From Stutzerimonas frequens (GTDB lineage Bacteria > Pseudomonadota > Gammaproteobacteria > Pseudomonadales > Pseudomonadaceae), in contig NZ_JAMOHM010000004.1 in assembly GCF_024448335.1 (NCBI RefSeq), positions 186,001-250,000 on the forward strand: 64,000 nt of DNA. The letters run 5' to 3'. Under the pieces are notes generated by a model. It was given only the letters and a program-made list of their open reading frames with translations, was not told the origin of the DNA and did not search any database. The translations under genes and the position numbers were made by a program. This document shows, piece by piece, positions 26,598 through 37,421 of the stretch (position 1 is the first letter of the stretch; each line of letters begins with the position of its first letter).

Positions 26598-27506
26598 TCA
26601 CTCCTCGGAAAAGTAGTCGCTGTCGATCTGCTTGACCTCATACACCTGCTTGATGCTCACGCCGAGGTTGTGTTCGACCATCAGGCGGGCGAGCTCGATG
26701 CCGTCGATCAATACGACCTTGATATCCAGACCGCGCGCCGCATCCTTCGCGCCAGTAGAAAAGTCCGAGGTGGTGATGAATACGCCCTTGCGCGCTCGCT
26801 TTCGCGTCAGTGCGCCGATGAACTTGTCGATCTCCGGGCGGTGCACGGTGTTGGCCCAGCGCTTAGCTTGCAGGTAGATCACATCCAGTCCGAGCTTGTC
26901 TTCCTTGATGATGCCGTCGATACCGTCGTCGTTGGTGAGCTGAGTCGCTTTGCCGGCCTCCTTTCGCGAACCACCGTAGCCCATGGCGATCATCAGATCG
27001 ACGACTACCTGCTCGAAGAAGCTCGGCGTAGCAGCCCGAACCTGCGCCAGCAGTTCGTCGGCCAGGGATTGCTGCAACGCCTGATAGGCTTCGGCCAACT
27101 GCTCATCCGGTGTGGTTTCGGCTAGATCACCGTCTACAACGGCAGCGGCATCTGTCACCTGCGGTTTAGCCGTATGGAAATCGGCGAATTCCGGAAACTG
27201 CTTCAGCCAGCTCACGGTGATTCGCTCCGGTCCAGTTGCAAGCACCTCCCGCCCCCGGTCGGTTATTTGCACCATTCCTTTGTTCGGGATCTTCAGCAGG
27301 CCAGCCTTGTTCAGATAGGTTCTGGCCCAGCCCACCCGGTTGTTCATCACGGTCTGATTCCCCGAAGGCAGCCGTTCCTTGCGTTCTTCTTCCGTCAGCT
27401 GGAATACATCGGCGATGCGCACGCGCAGGGCGCTAAGCGGCAACGGCACGCCGTCGCCAACCGCCTGCAGCACCGGGCGCATCACACTTTGAAAATCCGG
27501 AATTGC
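26598..27506 (-). CDS. mrr: Mrr-family restriction endonuclease
   Basis: A 302-residue protein starting at MAIPDFQSVMRPVLQ (the frame is open to 27554, but homology with Mrr begins here and AGGAG lies ten bases upstream). An N-terminal winged-helix (Mrr_N) domain covers residues 1-95, including NRVGWARTYLNKAGLL. The C-terminal Mrr catalytic domain has FFEQVVVDLMIAMGYGG, then DGIDGIIKED and IYLQAKRW, the D...QxK site of PD-(D/E)xK nucleases. Mrr enzymes cut methylated DNA (type IV). It is the last gene of the leftward hsdM-hsdS-hsdR run, 44 bases after hsdR, so it may work with, or be tolerant of, the local methylase. Confidence 0.9.
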   Translation of the reverse strand, partial: AIPDFQSVMRPVLQAVGDGVPLPLSALRVRIADVFQLTEEERKERLPSGNQTVMNNRVGWARTYLNKAGLLKIPNKGMVQITDRGREVLATGPERITVSWLKQFPEFADFHTAKPQVTDAAAVVDGDLAETTPDEQLAEAYQALQQSLADELLAQVRAATPSFFEQVVVDLMIAMGYGGSRKEAGKATQLTNDDGIDGIIKEDKLGLDVIYLQAKRWANTVHRPEIDKFIGALTRKRARKGVFITTSDFSTGAKDAARGLDIKVVLIDGIELARLMVEHNLGVSIKQVYEVKQIDSDYFSEE

Positions 27507-27550
27507 CATCCTGAGCATTACTCCTGAGCGCTGTGTAGTTGAAACGAACT

Positions 27551-30500
27551 TCACAAGCCGGTCGACGAGCGATCCCCGCCAGCCAGCACCTTCAGCATCT
27601 TGTAGATCACCAACGCAAACGCCCGGCTCTTGGTCTCGTTATCCAACACTTCGAGCGAGAGCTTCTCGTGATCAGTCATAGCGTCCAGCACGGTATCGAT
27701 TACCCGTTTTGGCAGCAGCCCGTGCATCACTTGATCTACCGAGTGGTTGTTCACCTGCGCCATCACATCTTCCTGCCGGCTGATGCGATTGGCGATGCCG
27801 GTGAGGAACTGCAGCTGGTCCTCATCACTCACCTCGGCGCCGAAGATATCGTTCAGCGCCTCGATGATTTCCGACAGCCGCTTCTTCTCCGGGTCATGGG
27901 GTTTGCCGCTGCCCAGTCCCGTGGCCGGATCGAGGCCGTAGTCGCCTTGCTCCTCGCTCAAGCGCAGCTGATGCTCGGCGCGCTTGGTCAGGCGGTAGTG
28001 GGTCAGTTGTAGTTCGCCCACGTCCACGTCTTCCTGATCGAGGCGATCCACACGCAGCAGCGGGTGCAGGTGCTTGGCATACACGCACAGTTGCTCCAGC
28101 TCGCGATCCTCATAGGGAATGATCTGCGAGAGGAACTCGTACAGGCGCACAAAGCTCTGCAGGTTCTTCTTGAACAGGTCGAGCTGATCCACCTGCTCGC
28201 CGGCTTCCTTGACGGCAGCCTCAGCCTTTTTCAGGCCTGCACTGTCGCCGTTCTGCTCGGCGGTACGCTTGAAGTCCAGCGCGTGCTGACGTGACTCCTG
28301 GGCCAGCTTGTAACGCTTGGCAAAGCGCTCCTTGGCTGGCGCGCAGTAGTAGCTGAGCTTGCTGGCAGCCGCCTTGGGGTCAAAGAAGGCCAGCGCGAAC
28401 GCGGTCACCTCCTCCCAGTGGTAAATACCCTCGGCATCCAGCTTCTTCTGCAAGTCATAGATCAGCTGCGGGTCGGTCACGTCGGTCAGCTCGGCCTTGG
28501 TGTAGTACGGCAGAAAGGCGTCGAGAATGTCCTGGGCGTCGTTGAAGAAGTCGAGGATGAAGGTCGGCTTGCTGTCGCCAAAGGTGCGGTTCAGGCGCGA
28601 CAGGGTTTGCACGCAGTCCACGCCCTGCAGCTTCTTGTCCACGTACATCGCGCACAGTTTGGGTTGATCGAAGCCGGTCTGGTACTTGTTGGCGGCGATC
28701 ATCACGTTGAAGTCCTGGGTGTCGAAGGCTTCCGCCAGATCACGCCCGTTCAGGCCGGGGTTGAGCAGGCTGCTGCTTTCGGTCACCTCTTCGGGGATCA
28801 CCCCGTCCGGCAGCACGCTGCCGGAAAAAGCCACCAGCGGATGCACATCGTTGTAGCCCATTTCCTTGACGTAGGCCTGCACCGCCAACTGATAACGCAC
28901 CGCCTCCTGCCGGCTGCTGGTGACCACCATGGCCTTGGCCTGGCCGCCCAGCAGGTGGCGGATATTGGCGCGGAAGTGCTCGACGATCACCTCCACCTTC
29001 TGGCTGATGTTGTACGGATGCAGGCGCACCCAGCGCGCCAACTTCATGCGCGCCTTCTTCGAGTCCACTTCCTCGTCGTCGCCGTCCGGGTGGGCGATCT
29101 TCCAGGCGGTGCTGTAGGTGGTGTAGTTCTGCAGCACATCAAGGATGAAGCCTTCCTCGATGGCCTGGCGCATGGAATACAGGTGGAACGCCTCGGGCTT
29201 GTTGTCGGCGCTCACCGGTAGCGCCGGATTGGCCGGGCGGCCGAACAGCTCCAGGGTCTTGGCCTTGGGCGTGGCGGTAAAGGCGTAGTAGCTGATGCGC
29301 TCGTTGGGCGCGCGGGCGGCCACGGCGGCGTCCAGCAGCTCTTCGGCACTGATCTCTTCAGCATCCGCGGCATCGCTGCCGAGAATCTGCTTGAGCTTGC
29401 TGGCCGATGAGCCGGTCTGCGAGGAATGCGCCTCGTCGGCGATCACCGCATAGCGGCCGCTGGCCAGCTTGGGGTGCTTGTCCAGCGCATCGAACAGCGC
29501 CGGGAAGGTCTGGATGGTGACGATGATGATGCGCGTCTGCTCGGCCAGCGCCTCGGCCAGTTGTTCGGATTTGCTCTGGCTGCCGATGTCGCGGGTGATG
29601 CACCTGACCACGCCCTGGGCGTGCTCGAACTGGTAGATGGTGTCCTGCAGCTGCTTGTCCAGCACGGTGCGGTCGGTAATCACGATCACCGAATTGAACA
29701 GGCGCTGACCCTCGGCATCGTAGAGCGAGGCCAGCTGATGCGCCGTCCAGGCGATGGAGTTGGACTTGCCGGAGCCGGCGCTGTGCTGGATCAGGTAACG
29801 CTTGCCCGGCCCCTCAGCGCGGGTGGTCTCGATCAGCCTGTTGACCACTTCCCACTGGTGGTAGCGCGGGAAGATCAGGGTTTCTTTGGTGACGCGCTTG
29901 CCGTCGGCATCCTCTTTCACGCTCTTCTGCAGGTGCAGGAAGCGGCCCAGTACTTTGAGCCAGGCATCGGGCTGGAATAGACGCTGCCACAGGTAACCGG
30001 TGGCGTACTGGCTATCGTCCGGCGCAGGCGGGTTGCCGGCACCGCCGTCGAGGCTGCCCAGGTTAAACGGCAGGAAGAAGGTGTCCTTGCCGGCCAGCTG
30101 GGTAGTCATCGCCACTTCATCCTGGCTCACGGCAAAGTGCACCAGCGCGCCACGCTTGAAGCTCAAGAGCGGCTCGGGTTTGCGCGTCAGCGGGTCTTTT
30201 ACCGGGCGGTCGTAGCGGTACTGACGCTTGGCATTTTCCACACTCTGCTTGAACTCGCTTTTCAGCTCCAAGGTGGCGGTAGGGATGCCGTTGACGAACA
30301 GCACGAGATCCAGACGCGGGTTGTACTCACCCTCCCGGTAGTGGGGCGAATAGGACACCTCGGGCACCACGCGCAGGCGGTTGCACTGGTAGCGCTTGAG
30401 GGTGTCCGGGTTCATGCCGTGGTCGGGCTTGAAGCTGCACGCTTCGATCTTCACCCCCGGCAGCTTGAAGCCATGGCGCAGCACATCGAGGGTGCCGTCC

Positions 30501-30733
30501 TGCTCCAGCTCGCGCACCAGCTTCTGCACCAGCACATCTTCCGGCTTGTTCGGGTTGGCCTTGGCGAACTTATCCCAACGCTCCGGCCAGGCCTCTTTGA
30601 AGTAGCCGAGAAAGTCCTCGGTATACAGCGCCGTGCGCCGGTCATAGCCGCTAGCCGGGCCGGTGAGCCAGCCCTGGGCGACCATGGCGGTGATGATGTC
30701 CTGCTGGAATTGAGCTTCCTTGCTGTCCGCCAT
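27551..30733 (-). CDS. hsdR: Type I restriction enzyme, R subunit
   Basis: A 1060-residue HsdR, full length. The N-terminal nuclease domain has RLDLVLFVNG and LELKSEF (Asp142 and the ELK at 156-158, a PD-ExK site). The translocase follows with Walker A SAGSGKS at 318-324, the DEAH box at 433-436, YYAFTATPK and the later helicase motifs (YQTGFDQPKL, QTLSRLNRTF). A C-terminal helical region binds the M2S core. It cleaves unmethylated DNA after ATP-driven translocation. Its ATG directly follows the hsdS stop, so the M, S and R genes are one operon. Confidence 0.95.
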   Translation of the reverse strand: MADSKEAQFQQDIITAMVAQGWLTGPASGYDRRTALYTEDFLGYFKEAWPERWDKFAKANPNKPEDVLVQKLVRELEQDGTLDVLRHGFKLPGVKIEACSFKPDHGMNPDTLKRYQCNRLRVVPEVSYSPHYREGEYNPRLDLVLFVNGIPTATLELKSEFKQSVENAKRQYRYDRPVKDPLTRKPEPLLSFKRGALVHFAVSQDEVAMTTQLAGKDTFFLPFNLGSLDGGAGNPPAPDDSQYATGYLWQRLFQPDAWLKVLGRFLHLQKSVKEDADGKRVTKETLIFPRYHQWEVVNRLIETTRAEGPGKRYLIQHSAGSGKSNSIAWTAHQLASLYDAEGQRLFNSVIVITDRTVLDKQLQDTIYQFEHAQGVVRCITRDIGSQSKSEQLAEALAEQTRIIIVTIQTFPALFDALDKHPKLASGRYAVIADEAHSSQTGSSASKLKQILGSDAADAEEISAEELLDAAVAARAPNERISYYAFTATPKAKTLELFGRPANPALPVSADNKPEAFHLYSMRQAIEEGFILDVLQNYTTYSTAWKIAHPDGDDEEVDSKKARMKLARWVRLHPYNISQKVEVIVEHFRANIRHLLGGQAKAMVVTSSRQEAVRYQLAVQAYVKEMGYNDVHPLVAFSGSVLPDGVIPEEVTESSSLLNPGLNGRDLAEAFDTQDFNVMIAANKYQTGFDQPKLCAMYVDKKLQGVDCVQTLSRLNRTFGDSKPTFILDFFNDAQDILDAFLPYYTKAELTDVTDPQLIYDLQKKLDAEGIYHWEEVTAFALAFFDPKAAASKLSYYCAPAKERFAKRYKLAQESRQHALDFKRTAEQNGDSAGLKKAEAAVKEAGEQVDQLDLFKKNLQSFVRLYEFLSQIIPYEDRELEQLCVYAKHLHPLLRVDRLDQEDVDVGELQLTHYRLTKRAEHQLRLSEEQGDYGLDPATGLGSGKPHDPEKKRLSEIIEALNDIFGAEVSDEDQLQFLTGIANRISRQEDVMAQVNNHSVDQVMHGLLPKRVIDTVLDAMTDHEKLSLEVLDNETKSRAFALVIYKMLKVLAGGDRSSTGL

Positions 30734-32191
30734 TTAGTGGGCCTCTGCTACGGCTGATTCGGGGACTTGGGTGCTGTCCGATGGCTGCCAGCCGCGCACA
30801 TCAATCTTGCCGGTGACGGCGGCGGAGATTAGGGCTGAGCGGCGCTCATTTAACAGCTGGTTGACCTTGAGGGCTTCGCCAACCATTTCATCAATCTCAG
30901 AAACCGCTTTATCTAAAAAGATGACTATATCTATCTGCTCTTTTCGTGCTGGCATAGCCAAGAACGAACAATAAAGATCATCATTTGACATGTTAGCTTG
31001 AACCGTACCCAACCCCCTCCCTTTCAACTGCCCTCTAAGCTGAGAAGACAGCAAGGTGTATTTTATAAATTGCGCCTCAACTCCAGGTAAAAATATTAGT
31101 TTGCCAACACGCTGATTCAGCAAATACGAAACATCCTTGCGACTATCTTTAATAGTCGCTGGAACGGCTAGAAAATCCAATGAGGGACTCATATCTGTCA
31201 TTGCAATAACCACATCACCCTCACGCAAAGCATAAGCATCGTACTCACTCGAAAAATTATTAGGGAGATATTTTAAATTGTGGTCGAGGTCTATCGCTCC
31301 ACCCTTCTTAATGTTCCCCATTCGCAATGAAACAACGTCAGAGTATTCAACGTAATCACTGCTTTTAAATGCCATGCCTTGGAAAACTCTCAAAGCCAGC
31401 TTGTATCTAATCACGTCCCAATGCGCCGGGACCTCGCCCAGCCACGCCACGCCGGAGTCTTTCATCGGCACCGTCGGGTCGAGGCCTTTGGTGACGGCTT
31501 GGGAGATCACGGCCTGGCGCTTTTCCTTGAGCAGTTCGATCAGGCGCTGCTGCTCTTCAATCAGCGCGTCTATGCGGGCGGTTTCGTGGTCGAGGAAGCG
31601 GGCGATAGACTCGGCCTCACTGTGATCAGGGACTGCCATCGTCACATTACCAAGTCGCTCCGAATTTAAGATTCGGAGAACATTGCCGGTGGCGCCAACA
31701 TCAAAAGCCGGTTTCAACGCCTGCATTGCATAAAAGAAAAACCTCCCATTTCCTCTCGAAACAACCGCTGTGATCTGCTGATTGGTGCAAACATCAGAGT
31801 CAACAAAGCCAAGCTTCCCAATGGTTCCAATGCAGCAAATTAAGGTTGACCCTCCTTGTACCTTGCGACAGAACCTCCAACCTTGGTCAGTTAAAAATTT
31901 AGATGCACGAACAGGCTTGCCAGAGTCATTAAGGTCTTCGGGACGAACCCAAGGCCATCCTTCTTCAGCGTAAATATCCAAGTCATCACTAGGGGGAGTG
32001 ATGCCTGTAATGAGATCAGCAAAAAATTTGATGCCTGATACTTTCCAGCCCTCCGGAACAGTCCCCAGCCACTCAACCCCGGAATCCTTGTAAGCCGGAT
32101 ACTTCGGAAAATTACTCGGGCTATCCATGCCCTCGCCCTGCGGGCCAACGGCTGAGCCGTCGTTCAAATTTGCTCCCGACAAATTTGTCAT
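30734..32191 (-). CDS. hsdS: Type I restriction enzyme, specificity subunit
   Basis: A 485-residue HsdS with two target-recognition domains. Each begins with a repeated entry motif: [14 protein letters not shown] near residue 36 and [14 protein letters not shown] near 247. Conserved helical spacers follow ([20 protein letters not shown] after the first; [17 protein letters not shown] after the second). Together the TRDs set the bipartite DNA sequence methylated or cut by the complex. The DNA coding the TRDs is clearly more AT-rich than the spacers, as often seen when TRDs are exchanged by recombination. It overlaps hsdM by four bases. Confidence 0.93.
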   Translation of the reverse strand: MTNLSGANLNDGSAVGPQGEGMDSPSNFPKYPAYKDSGVEWLGTVPEGWKVSGIKFFADLITGITPPSDDLDIYAEEGWPWVRPEDLNDSGKPVRASKFLTDQGWRFCRKVQGGSTLICCIGTIGKLGFVDSDVCTNQQITAVVSRGNGRFFFYAMQALKPAFDVGATGNVLRILNSERLGNVTMAVPDHSEAESIARFLDHETARIDALIEEQQRLIELLKEKRQAVISQAVTKGLDPTVPMKDSGVAWLGEVPAHWDVIRYKLALRVFQGMAFKSSDYVEYSDVVSLRMGNIKKGGAIDLDHNLKYLPNNFSSEYDAYALREGDVVIAMTDMSPSLDFLAVPATIKDSRKDVSYLLNQRVGKLIFLPGVEAQFIKYTLLSSQLRGQLKGRGLGTVQANMSNDDLYCSFLAMPARKEQIDIVIFLDKAVSEIDEMVGEALKVNQLLNERRSALISAAVTGKIDVRGWQPSDSTQVPESAVAEAH

Positions 32192-34158
32192 GCCGACAGC
32201 CCCTCGATCATCTGCTTGATGCGGTCGGTACAGGCTTTCAGATCGCGGTCGATCTCTGCCAGCGGGCGCGGTGGCTGGAATACATAGAAGTGGCGGTTGA
32301 AGGGAATCTCGAAGCCGACCACGCCGACTTCGCCGTCCTGCGCATCCGTCTTGCTCTCGTCGATCCAGGCATCCGGCACATGGGGTTTCACTTCGCGCTC
32401 GAAGTAGTCGTATACCGACTCACCCAGCGGCACGTTCTCGTTGTCGCGTAGGCCGGCATCGGCTTCCGGCTGGCCTTTGACCAGGCAGATATCCGCCTCG
32501 GGGTCGCGCTCGCTCAGGGCGTTGAGGATGGCTTTCAGCTCGGGTGTGCCCGGGAAGACGTTGTGGTCATTGAGCACCTTTTTCAGCAGTTTGCTGAACT
32601 GCTCGCGGTTGCGGTGCAGCACGCCGGCGTCCATGGATTGCAGGGCTTCGATCAGGCGCTGGCGGGCCGGCGCTTCCATCTTCTCGATGGCCTTTTCTTC
32701 CAGCACCTTGGCGATGCGCTCCGGGCTGGTCTGGAAGTTCAGGCGCAGCGGTCGCTCGACGGTTATGCGCCGGTAGCCGAAGGCTTCAACGGGGAAGATT
32801 TTGCTCTGCGCAGTTTCCTCGAAGCGGCCATACAGGCGCACCAGCTCGTCGATCTGCTCTTCAGTGAGGTACTGGCGCTTGCTGCCCAGCGATTTGCGCA
32901 TCTTGGCAAAGTGCTGGCTGCCGTCGATCAACTGCACCTTGCCCTGGCGCACGGCGGCCTTGTGGTTGCTCAGCACCCACACATAGGTGGCGATGCCGGT
33001 GTTGTAGAACATATCGGTGGGCAGGGCGATGATGGCTTCGACCAGATCGTTCTGCAGCAGGTAGCGGCGAATCTCCGACTCGCCCGAACCGGCGCCGCCG
33101 GTGAACAGCGGCGAGCCGTTGAGGATGATGCCGATGCGCGAGCCACCTTCACGCGGGTCACGCATCTTGCTGACCAGGTGCAACAGGAACAGCAGCGAGC
33201 CATCGGACACACGCGGCAGGCCAGGTCCGAAGCGGCCGTTAAAGCCCTTGTCGGTGTGCTCGTCGGTGATCTGCTTCTGTACCTTCTTCCACTCCACGCC
33301 GAACGGCGGGTTGCTGAGCATGAAGTCGAAGCGGCTGTCGGCCAGTTGGTCGTCGGACAGGGTGTTGCCCAGCTTGATGCTGGTGACGTCCTGGCCCTTG
33401 ATCAGCATGTCCGCCTTGCAAATGGCGTAGGACTCGGGGTTCAGCTCCTGGCCGTGCAGCGACACGGTAACTTGCTGGCTGATGGACTGGATGTACTCGT
33501 CGCCCTCGGAGAGGAAGCCGCCGGTGCCGGCCGTCGGGTCGTAGATGGTGACGATGCTGTTGGGCTTGAGCTTGTCGTCCTGCCCGGTGATCACCAGCGA
33601 GGTGGTCAGGTGCACGATGTCGCGCGGGGTGAAGTGTTCCCCGGCGGTTTCGTTGGAGCTTTCGGCGAACTTACGGATCAGCTCTTCGAAGATAATGCCC
33701 ATGCCGAAGTTGCTGATGCGCTCGGGGCTGAGGTCGGTGGCGGCGAAGCGCTGCACCACCTGATACAGCAGGTTGGCGGCGGCGAGTTGCTGCACGAAGT
33801 CTTCGAAGTGGAAGTGCTCGAAAATCTCGCGGGCGTCCTTGCTGAAGGACTGCACATAGCTCATCAGGTCGGCAGCGGTCTGGGTGTCGGACAGCGTGCC
33901 CAGGGTCAGCTTGGAGGCATTGAAGAACTGCTGCCCGGCCGCGCGCAGCAATAGCCGCTCACGCACTAGATCAGGCCGGCCTTCCTGCGCATAGGACTCA
34001 CGGATAACCGCTTCCTTGGTCGGCTCCAGCGCGCACTCCATGCGCCGCAGCAGGGTGAACGGCAGGATGATGCGGCCGTACTGCGACTGCTTGAAATCAC
34101 CGCGCAGCAGGTCGGCAATCGACCAGAGGAAGGCGGCCGTCTGGGAATGGTTTTCCAT
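32188..34158 (-). CDS. hsdM: Type I restriction enzyme, N6-adenine methylase subunit
   Basis: A 656-residue HsdM (start at [12 protein letters not shown]; a GTG six bases earlier has a better-placed GGAG and may be the real start; the frame open to 34269 is not needed). An N-terminal HsdM_N helical domain is followed by the methylase: motif [11 protein letters not shown], and motif [10 protein letters not shown] for N6-adenine transfer. The C-terminal 200 residues are longer than in short HsdM types and are helical. It modifies host DNA with HsdS and forms the core of the restriction complex. It is the first gene of the operon; the promoter should lie in 34159-34413. Confidence 0.94.
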   Translation of the reverse strand: MENHSQTAAFLWSIADLLRGDFKQSQYGRIILPFTLLRRMECALEPTKEAVIRESYAQEGRPDLVRERLLLRAAGQQFFNASKLTLGTLSDTQTAADLMSYVQSFSKDAREIFEHFHFEDFVQQLAAANLLYQVVQRFAATDLSPERISNFGMGIIFEELIRKFAESSNETAGEHFTPRDIVHLTTSLVITGQDDKLKPNSIVTIYDPTAGTGGFLSEGDEYIQSISQQVTVSLHGQELNPESYAICKADMLIKGQDVTSIKLGNTLSDDQLADSRFDFMLSNPPFGVEWKKVQKQITDEHTDKGFNGRFGPGLPRVSDGSLLFLLHLVSKMRDPREGGSRIGIILNGSPLFTGGAGSGESEIRRYLLQNDLVEAIIALPTDMFYNTGIATYVWVLSNHKAAVRQGKVQLIDGSQHFAKMRKSLGSKRQYLTEEQIDELVRLYGRFEETAQSKIFPVEAFGYRRITVERPLRLNFQTSPERIAKVLEEKAIEKMEAPARQRLIEALQSMDAGVLHRNREQFSKLLKKVLNDHNVFPGTPELKAILNALSERDPEADICLVKGQPEADAGLRDNENVPLGESVYDYFEREVKPHVPDAWIDESKTDAQDGEVGVVGFEIPFNRHFYVFQPPRPLAEIDRDLKACTDRIKQMIEGLSA

Positions 34159-34413
34159 GTTCACGCAACAGCTCCAAGGGGGATCGGCAAAAGCCGTTAC
34201 TTTACCCCGACGGGCGTCACAAGGTGAGGGCGATGCAGGCCGGCATCGGGTTGCACGATAGGGCGACACGTTACAGCCGCCGGCCTCCTGAGGAGTGCTG
34301 TTTCAATGCCTCTCCACCCCGTCCATATGCAGTTCAATCAACGCCCGGCCTGGGCAGCTTCGATCAATGCTCTATGCTGGTTCATTCCAGCCGCCCCGTA
34401 GCAAGGAGTCCCC

Positions 34414-35028
34414 ATGCCCAGCCTCGAATACCTGATTACCTGCCTGGTCGTCGTGCTGATACCTGGCGCGGGAGTGATCTACACGGTTTCGATCGCGCTG
34501 GTGCATGGGCGGCGCGCCGGTATCCTGGCCGCGCTGGCCTGTACGCTGGGGATCGTGCCGCATCTGTTGGCGACCATTCTCGGTGTCGCCGCGATCCTGC
34601 ATTCCAGTGCGCTGGTTTTCGAGACGCTGCGCTACGCCGGTGCTGCGTACCTGCTCTATCTCGCTTACGCGACTTGGCGCGATCGTTCCGCGCTGGCGGT
34701 GGGTGGCGATGGTGCGACACTCGACATTCGTTCGCTGGTTGCCAAGGCGCTGCTGGTCAATCTGCTGAACCCGAAGCTGACCATCTTCTTCCTCGCCTTC
34801 CTGCCGCAGTTCGTCCGGCCGGGCGCCGGTGACGAGCTTGTGCAGTTGCTCGGGCTCAGTGCGACCTTCATGCTGCTGACCTTTGTCATCTTCGCCATCT
34901 ACAGCCTGCTGGCGCATGCCTTTCGCAAGGCGGTCATCGAGTCGCAGCGGGTCCAGGCCTGGCTGCGTCGTGGGTTCGCCGCGTCCTTTGCCGGCCTCGG
35001 TGCCAATCTGGCGTTGGCCGACCGATAG
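34414..35028 (+). CDS. LysE/RhtB-family amino-acid exporter
   Basis: A 204-residue inner-membrane protein with about six hydrophobic helices. The opening segment LITCLVVVLIPGAGVIYTVS has the Pro-Gly turn of LysE/RhtB exporters, and FLLNLLNPKLT-like sequence (VNLLNPKLTIFFLAFLPQFV) is the second family hallmark. Members export amino acids or related small molecules by proton exchange. The start has AAGGAG six bases upstream. It is a lone gene between the restriction operon and the hybrid kinase. The substrate cannot be told. Confidence 0.85.
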   Translation: MPSLEYLITCLVVVLIPGAGVIYTVSIALVHGRRAGILAALACTLGIVPHLLATILGVAAILHSSALVFETLRYAGAAYLLYLAYATWRDRSALAVGGDGATLDIRSLVAKALLVNLLNPKLTIFFLAFLPQFVRPGAGDELVQLLGLSATFMLLTFVIFAIYSLLAHAFRKAVIESQRVQAWLRRGFAASFAGLGANLALADR

Positions 35029-35180
35029 ACGACCAGGCGATAGAGGCCAGATGAGCAGAAACAGCCCAAAGGCTACGGCAACAGCTCGATGACGCCGGCC
35101 CACGCTTCTTGCAAGTGACCTGAGTTATGCTGCGGCACGCCCGGCGCCTCAAGCGCTGCGCCTGCATCAGGAACCCTTGC

Positions 35181-37403
35181 GTCGTGTCGATTCGCTCCCG
35201 TCTGGTTTGGCTGGTCATTGCCGTCATCGCCCCGGCACTGGCGTTTGCGCTGTATGGCACCTATGCGGTCTATCGTGCGCAATCGGCCCAGGTCGACCAA
35301 GGCATGAAAGAGGTCTCGCGTGCCGTCGCGCTAGCCGTCGATCGCGAGCTGAATCGGTATGCCACGATCGTTTCGACGCTCGCCGCCTCCCCGACCATCA
35401 TCAGGGGCGACCTGCGCACCTTCCACGAGCGCCTGCAGCAGACCAAACATGCGGTGGGCAGCAGCGTGACGATCTTCGATCCGCAAGGCACGCCCCTGGC
35501 TGATACGGACTATGCCTTTGGCACGCCGTTGCCGCGCCTGCCTGATTTTCGCAGATGCAAGACCGCGGCTCAGATCGAGGTCAGCCCGTCGTTCCGCGAT
35601 CCGGTGAGCGGCGTGCAGAGCATCGCGATCCGCCGCCCGGTGATGCGTGACGGCGAGGTGGTGTATTACCTGGCCATGGAGTTTCCGGTCGCCAACATCG
35701 GCGCGCTGTTGGCGCAACAAGCGCTGCCGGAGAAGTGGCTCGGCGTCATCCTGGATCAGGACCACACCGTCGTGGCACGCACACGTGAACCCGACAAGCA
35801 CGTCGGCCGGCATGCCAGTGCCGATTTCGTCAGTCAGCTGCACGCCTCGTCAAGCATCGATGGGAAAGTGCAGTCCGTCACTCGCGACGCCGTGCCGGTG
35901 ACGACCTTCTTCAGCCATGCACCAGCGTCCGGTTGGACGGCGTTGATCGCCATTCCGCGCGATGATTTGCTGGCCAGCGCGCTCGCGCCGCTGGGCACCG
36001 TCGTGCCGGGCATTCTGGTCGTTCTGGCGTTGGCGATCATACTGGCGATTGCCGTCGGTCGAACCATCACACGACCGCTGGCGCAGCTCGATGACGCCGC
36101 CAGCGCCCTGGCGCGAGGCGAGGTGTTCGATCCGCCCAACACCGGAATGAATGAAACCGACCGAACCGCGCAGGTGATGGCCCAGGCCAGCGTGACGATC
36201 CACCGCTCCAGCCAGGAGATGGCCCGCAGGGTCAAGGATGCGGTTGCACAGGCCGAGCGCTCGCATCAGGCGCTGCTGCAGGGACAGAAGCTCGAAGCAC
36301 TGGGCAACCTGACGGCGGGCATCTCCCACGAGTTCAACAACCTGCTGCAAAGCATGACCATGGGCCTGCAGCTGGCCGAAATGCTGACCTCGCACCCGCG
36401 CGCCAAGCGTGCCATCGAGGGCTGCCAGCGCTCCGCGAACCGCGCTACGCGGCTGACACGACATCTGATGACCTTCAGCAGAAGCCGCACCGCCGACGCC
36501 GAGCAGGTCGACCTGCGCCTGTTGATCCTGGGCATGCACGAGCTGCTCACCGGTGCCCTTCCCAATCGCGTGACGCTGACGCTGGAGCTGCCAGAAGGGG
36601 CGTGGCCGGCGGTACTCGATCCGGTGCAATGCGAGCTGGCCATCCTCAACCTTGCGATCAACGCCCGTGATGCGATGCCGGAAGGTGGCCCGCTGGTCAT
36701 TGCCCTGCATAAGCTCACCCTGGTGCAGGACAATCCGTTCGGCCTGGTGCCGGGGGCCTATCTGTGCGTGGATGTGGAGGATTCCGGCTGCGGCATGAGC
36801 CCGGACGTCCAGGCACACGTGTTCGAACCGTTCTTCACCACCAAGCCGGTCGGCGAAGGGACGGGGCTGGGTCTGGCCCAGGTCTATGGTTTCGTCCGCC
36901 AGTCCGGCGGGACGGTGTCGCTCCAGAGTGAGGTCGGCAAGGGAACCCGTGTCTCCCTGCTGCTGCCGCGCAGGGAACACGACGCCGCCGCCGCGCTAGA
37001 GGATCAGCAGGTGTCCGTGCGCGCCGGGCGCCCGGCGCGGGTACTGGTGGTCGATGATGACGCCGAGGTGCGCGAGGCGATGGTCGCGATGCTCGATGAA
37101 CTGGGTTATCAGGTCGACGAAGCGCCCTCGGCAGATGAAGCACTGGCGAGGCTGGCCGACCGGCGTCAGCCGACCATCGACATCCTGCTGTCAGACGTGG
37201 TCATGCCTGGCCGGCTGGACGGTGTCGGTCTCGCCGAAGAAGTGCAGCGGCTGTATCCAACGATCCCTGTCGTCCTGGCGACCGGCTACACCACGCGGCT
37301 CACGGCTGCGTCAGCGTTTCGCGTACTGGCGAAACCGTTCAGCCACCAGGCCCTCGCCGAGACCCTGGCGGAAATCCTCGACTCGAACACGCCCGAGCCA
37401 TAA
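35181..37403 (+). CDS. Hybrid sensor histidine kinase with receiver domain
   Basis: About 740 residues. The start is uncertain: an ATG at 35127 gives an odd basic leader, and the GTG at 35181 before SIRSRLVWLVIAV is preferred because the membrane helix starts there. A large periplasmic sensor (Cache-like, residues about 30-270) is enclosed by two membrane helices. HAMP follows, then the H-box LGNLTAGISHEFNNLLQ, the N-box LAILNLAINARDAM and G-boxes DSGCGMS and GEGTGLGLAQVYGFV. The C-terminal receiver domain starts RVLVVDDDAEVRE with phosphoacceptor Asp in LSDVVMPG. There is no DNA-binding output and no obvious partner here, so the signal and target are unknown. Confidence 0.85.
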   Translation, partial: VVSIRSRLVWLVIAVIAPALAFALYGTYAVYRAQSAQVDQGMKEVSRAVALAVDRELNRYATIVSTLAASPTIIRGDLRTFHERLQQTKHAVGSSVTIFDPQGTPLADTDYAFGTPLPRLPDFRRCKTAAQIEVSPSFRDPVSGVQSIAIRRPVMRDGEVVYYLAMEFPVANIGALLAQQALPEKWLGVILDQDHTVVARTREPDKHVGRHASADFVSQLHASSSIDGKVQSVTRDAVPVTTFFSHAPASGWTALIAIPRDDLLASALAPLGTVVPGILVVLALAIILAIAVGRTITRPLAQLDDAASALARGEVFDPPNTGMNETDRTAQVMAQASVTIHRSSQEMARRVKDAVAQAERSHQALLQGQKLEALGNLTAGISHEFNNLLQSMTMGLQLAEMLTSHPRAKRAIEGCQRSANRATRLTRHLMTFSRSRTADAEQVDLRLLILGMHELLTGALPNRVTLTLELPEGAWPAVLDPVQCELAILNLAINARDAMPEGGPLVIALHKLTLVQDNPFGLVPGAYLCVDVEDSGCGMSPDVQAHVFEPFFTTKPVGEGTGLGLAQVYGFVRQSGGTVSLQSEVGKGTRVSLLLPRREHDAAAALEDQQVSVRAGRPARVLVVDDDAEVREAMVAMLDELGYQVDEAPSADEALARLADRRQPTIDILLSDVVMPGRLDGVGLAEEVQRLYPTIPVVLATGYTTRLTAASAFRVLAKPFSHQALAETLAEILDSNTPEP

Positions 37404-37421
37404 GCGTCCGCCCAAGGTGCT

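Noticed and set aside
34372-35103. A leftward 243-codon frame over the LysE-type gene
   Set aside because: Low-complexity antisense reading; the rightward gene has a ribosome site and membrane helices.
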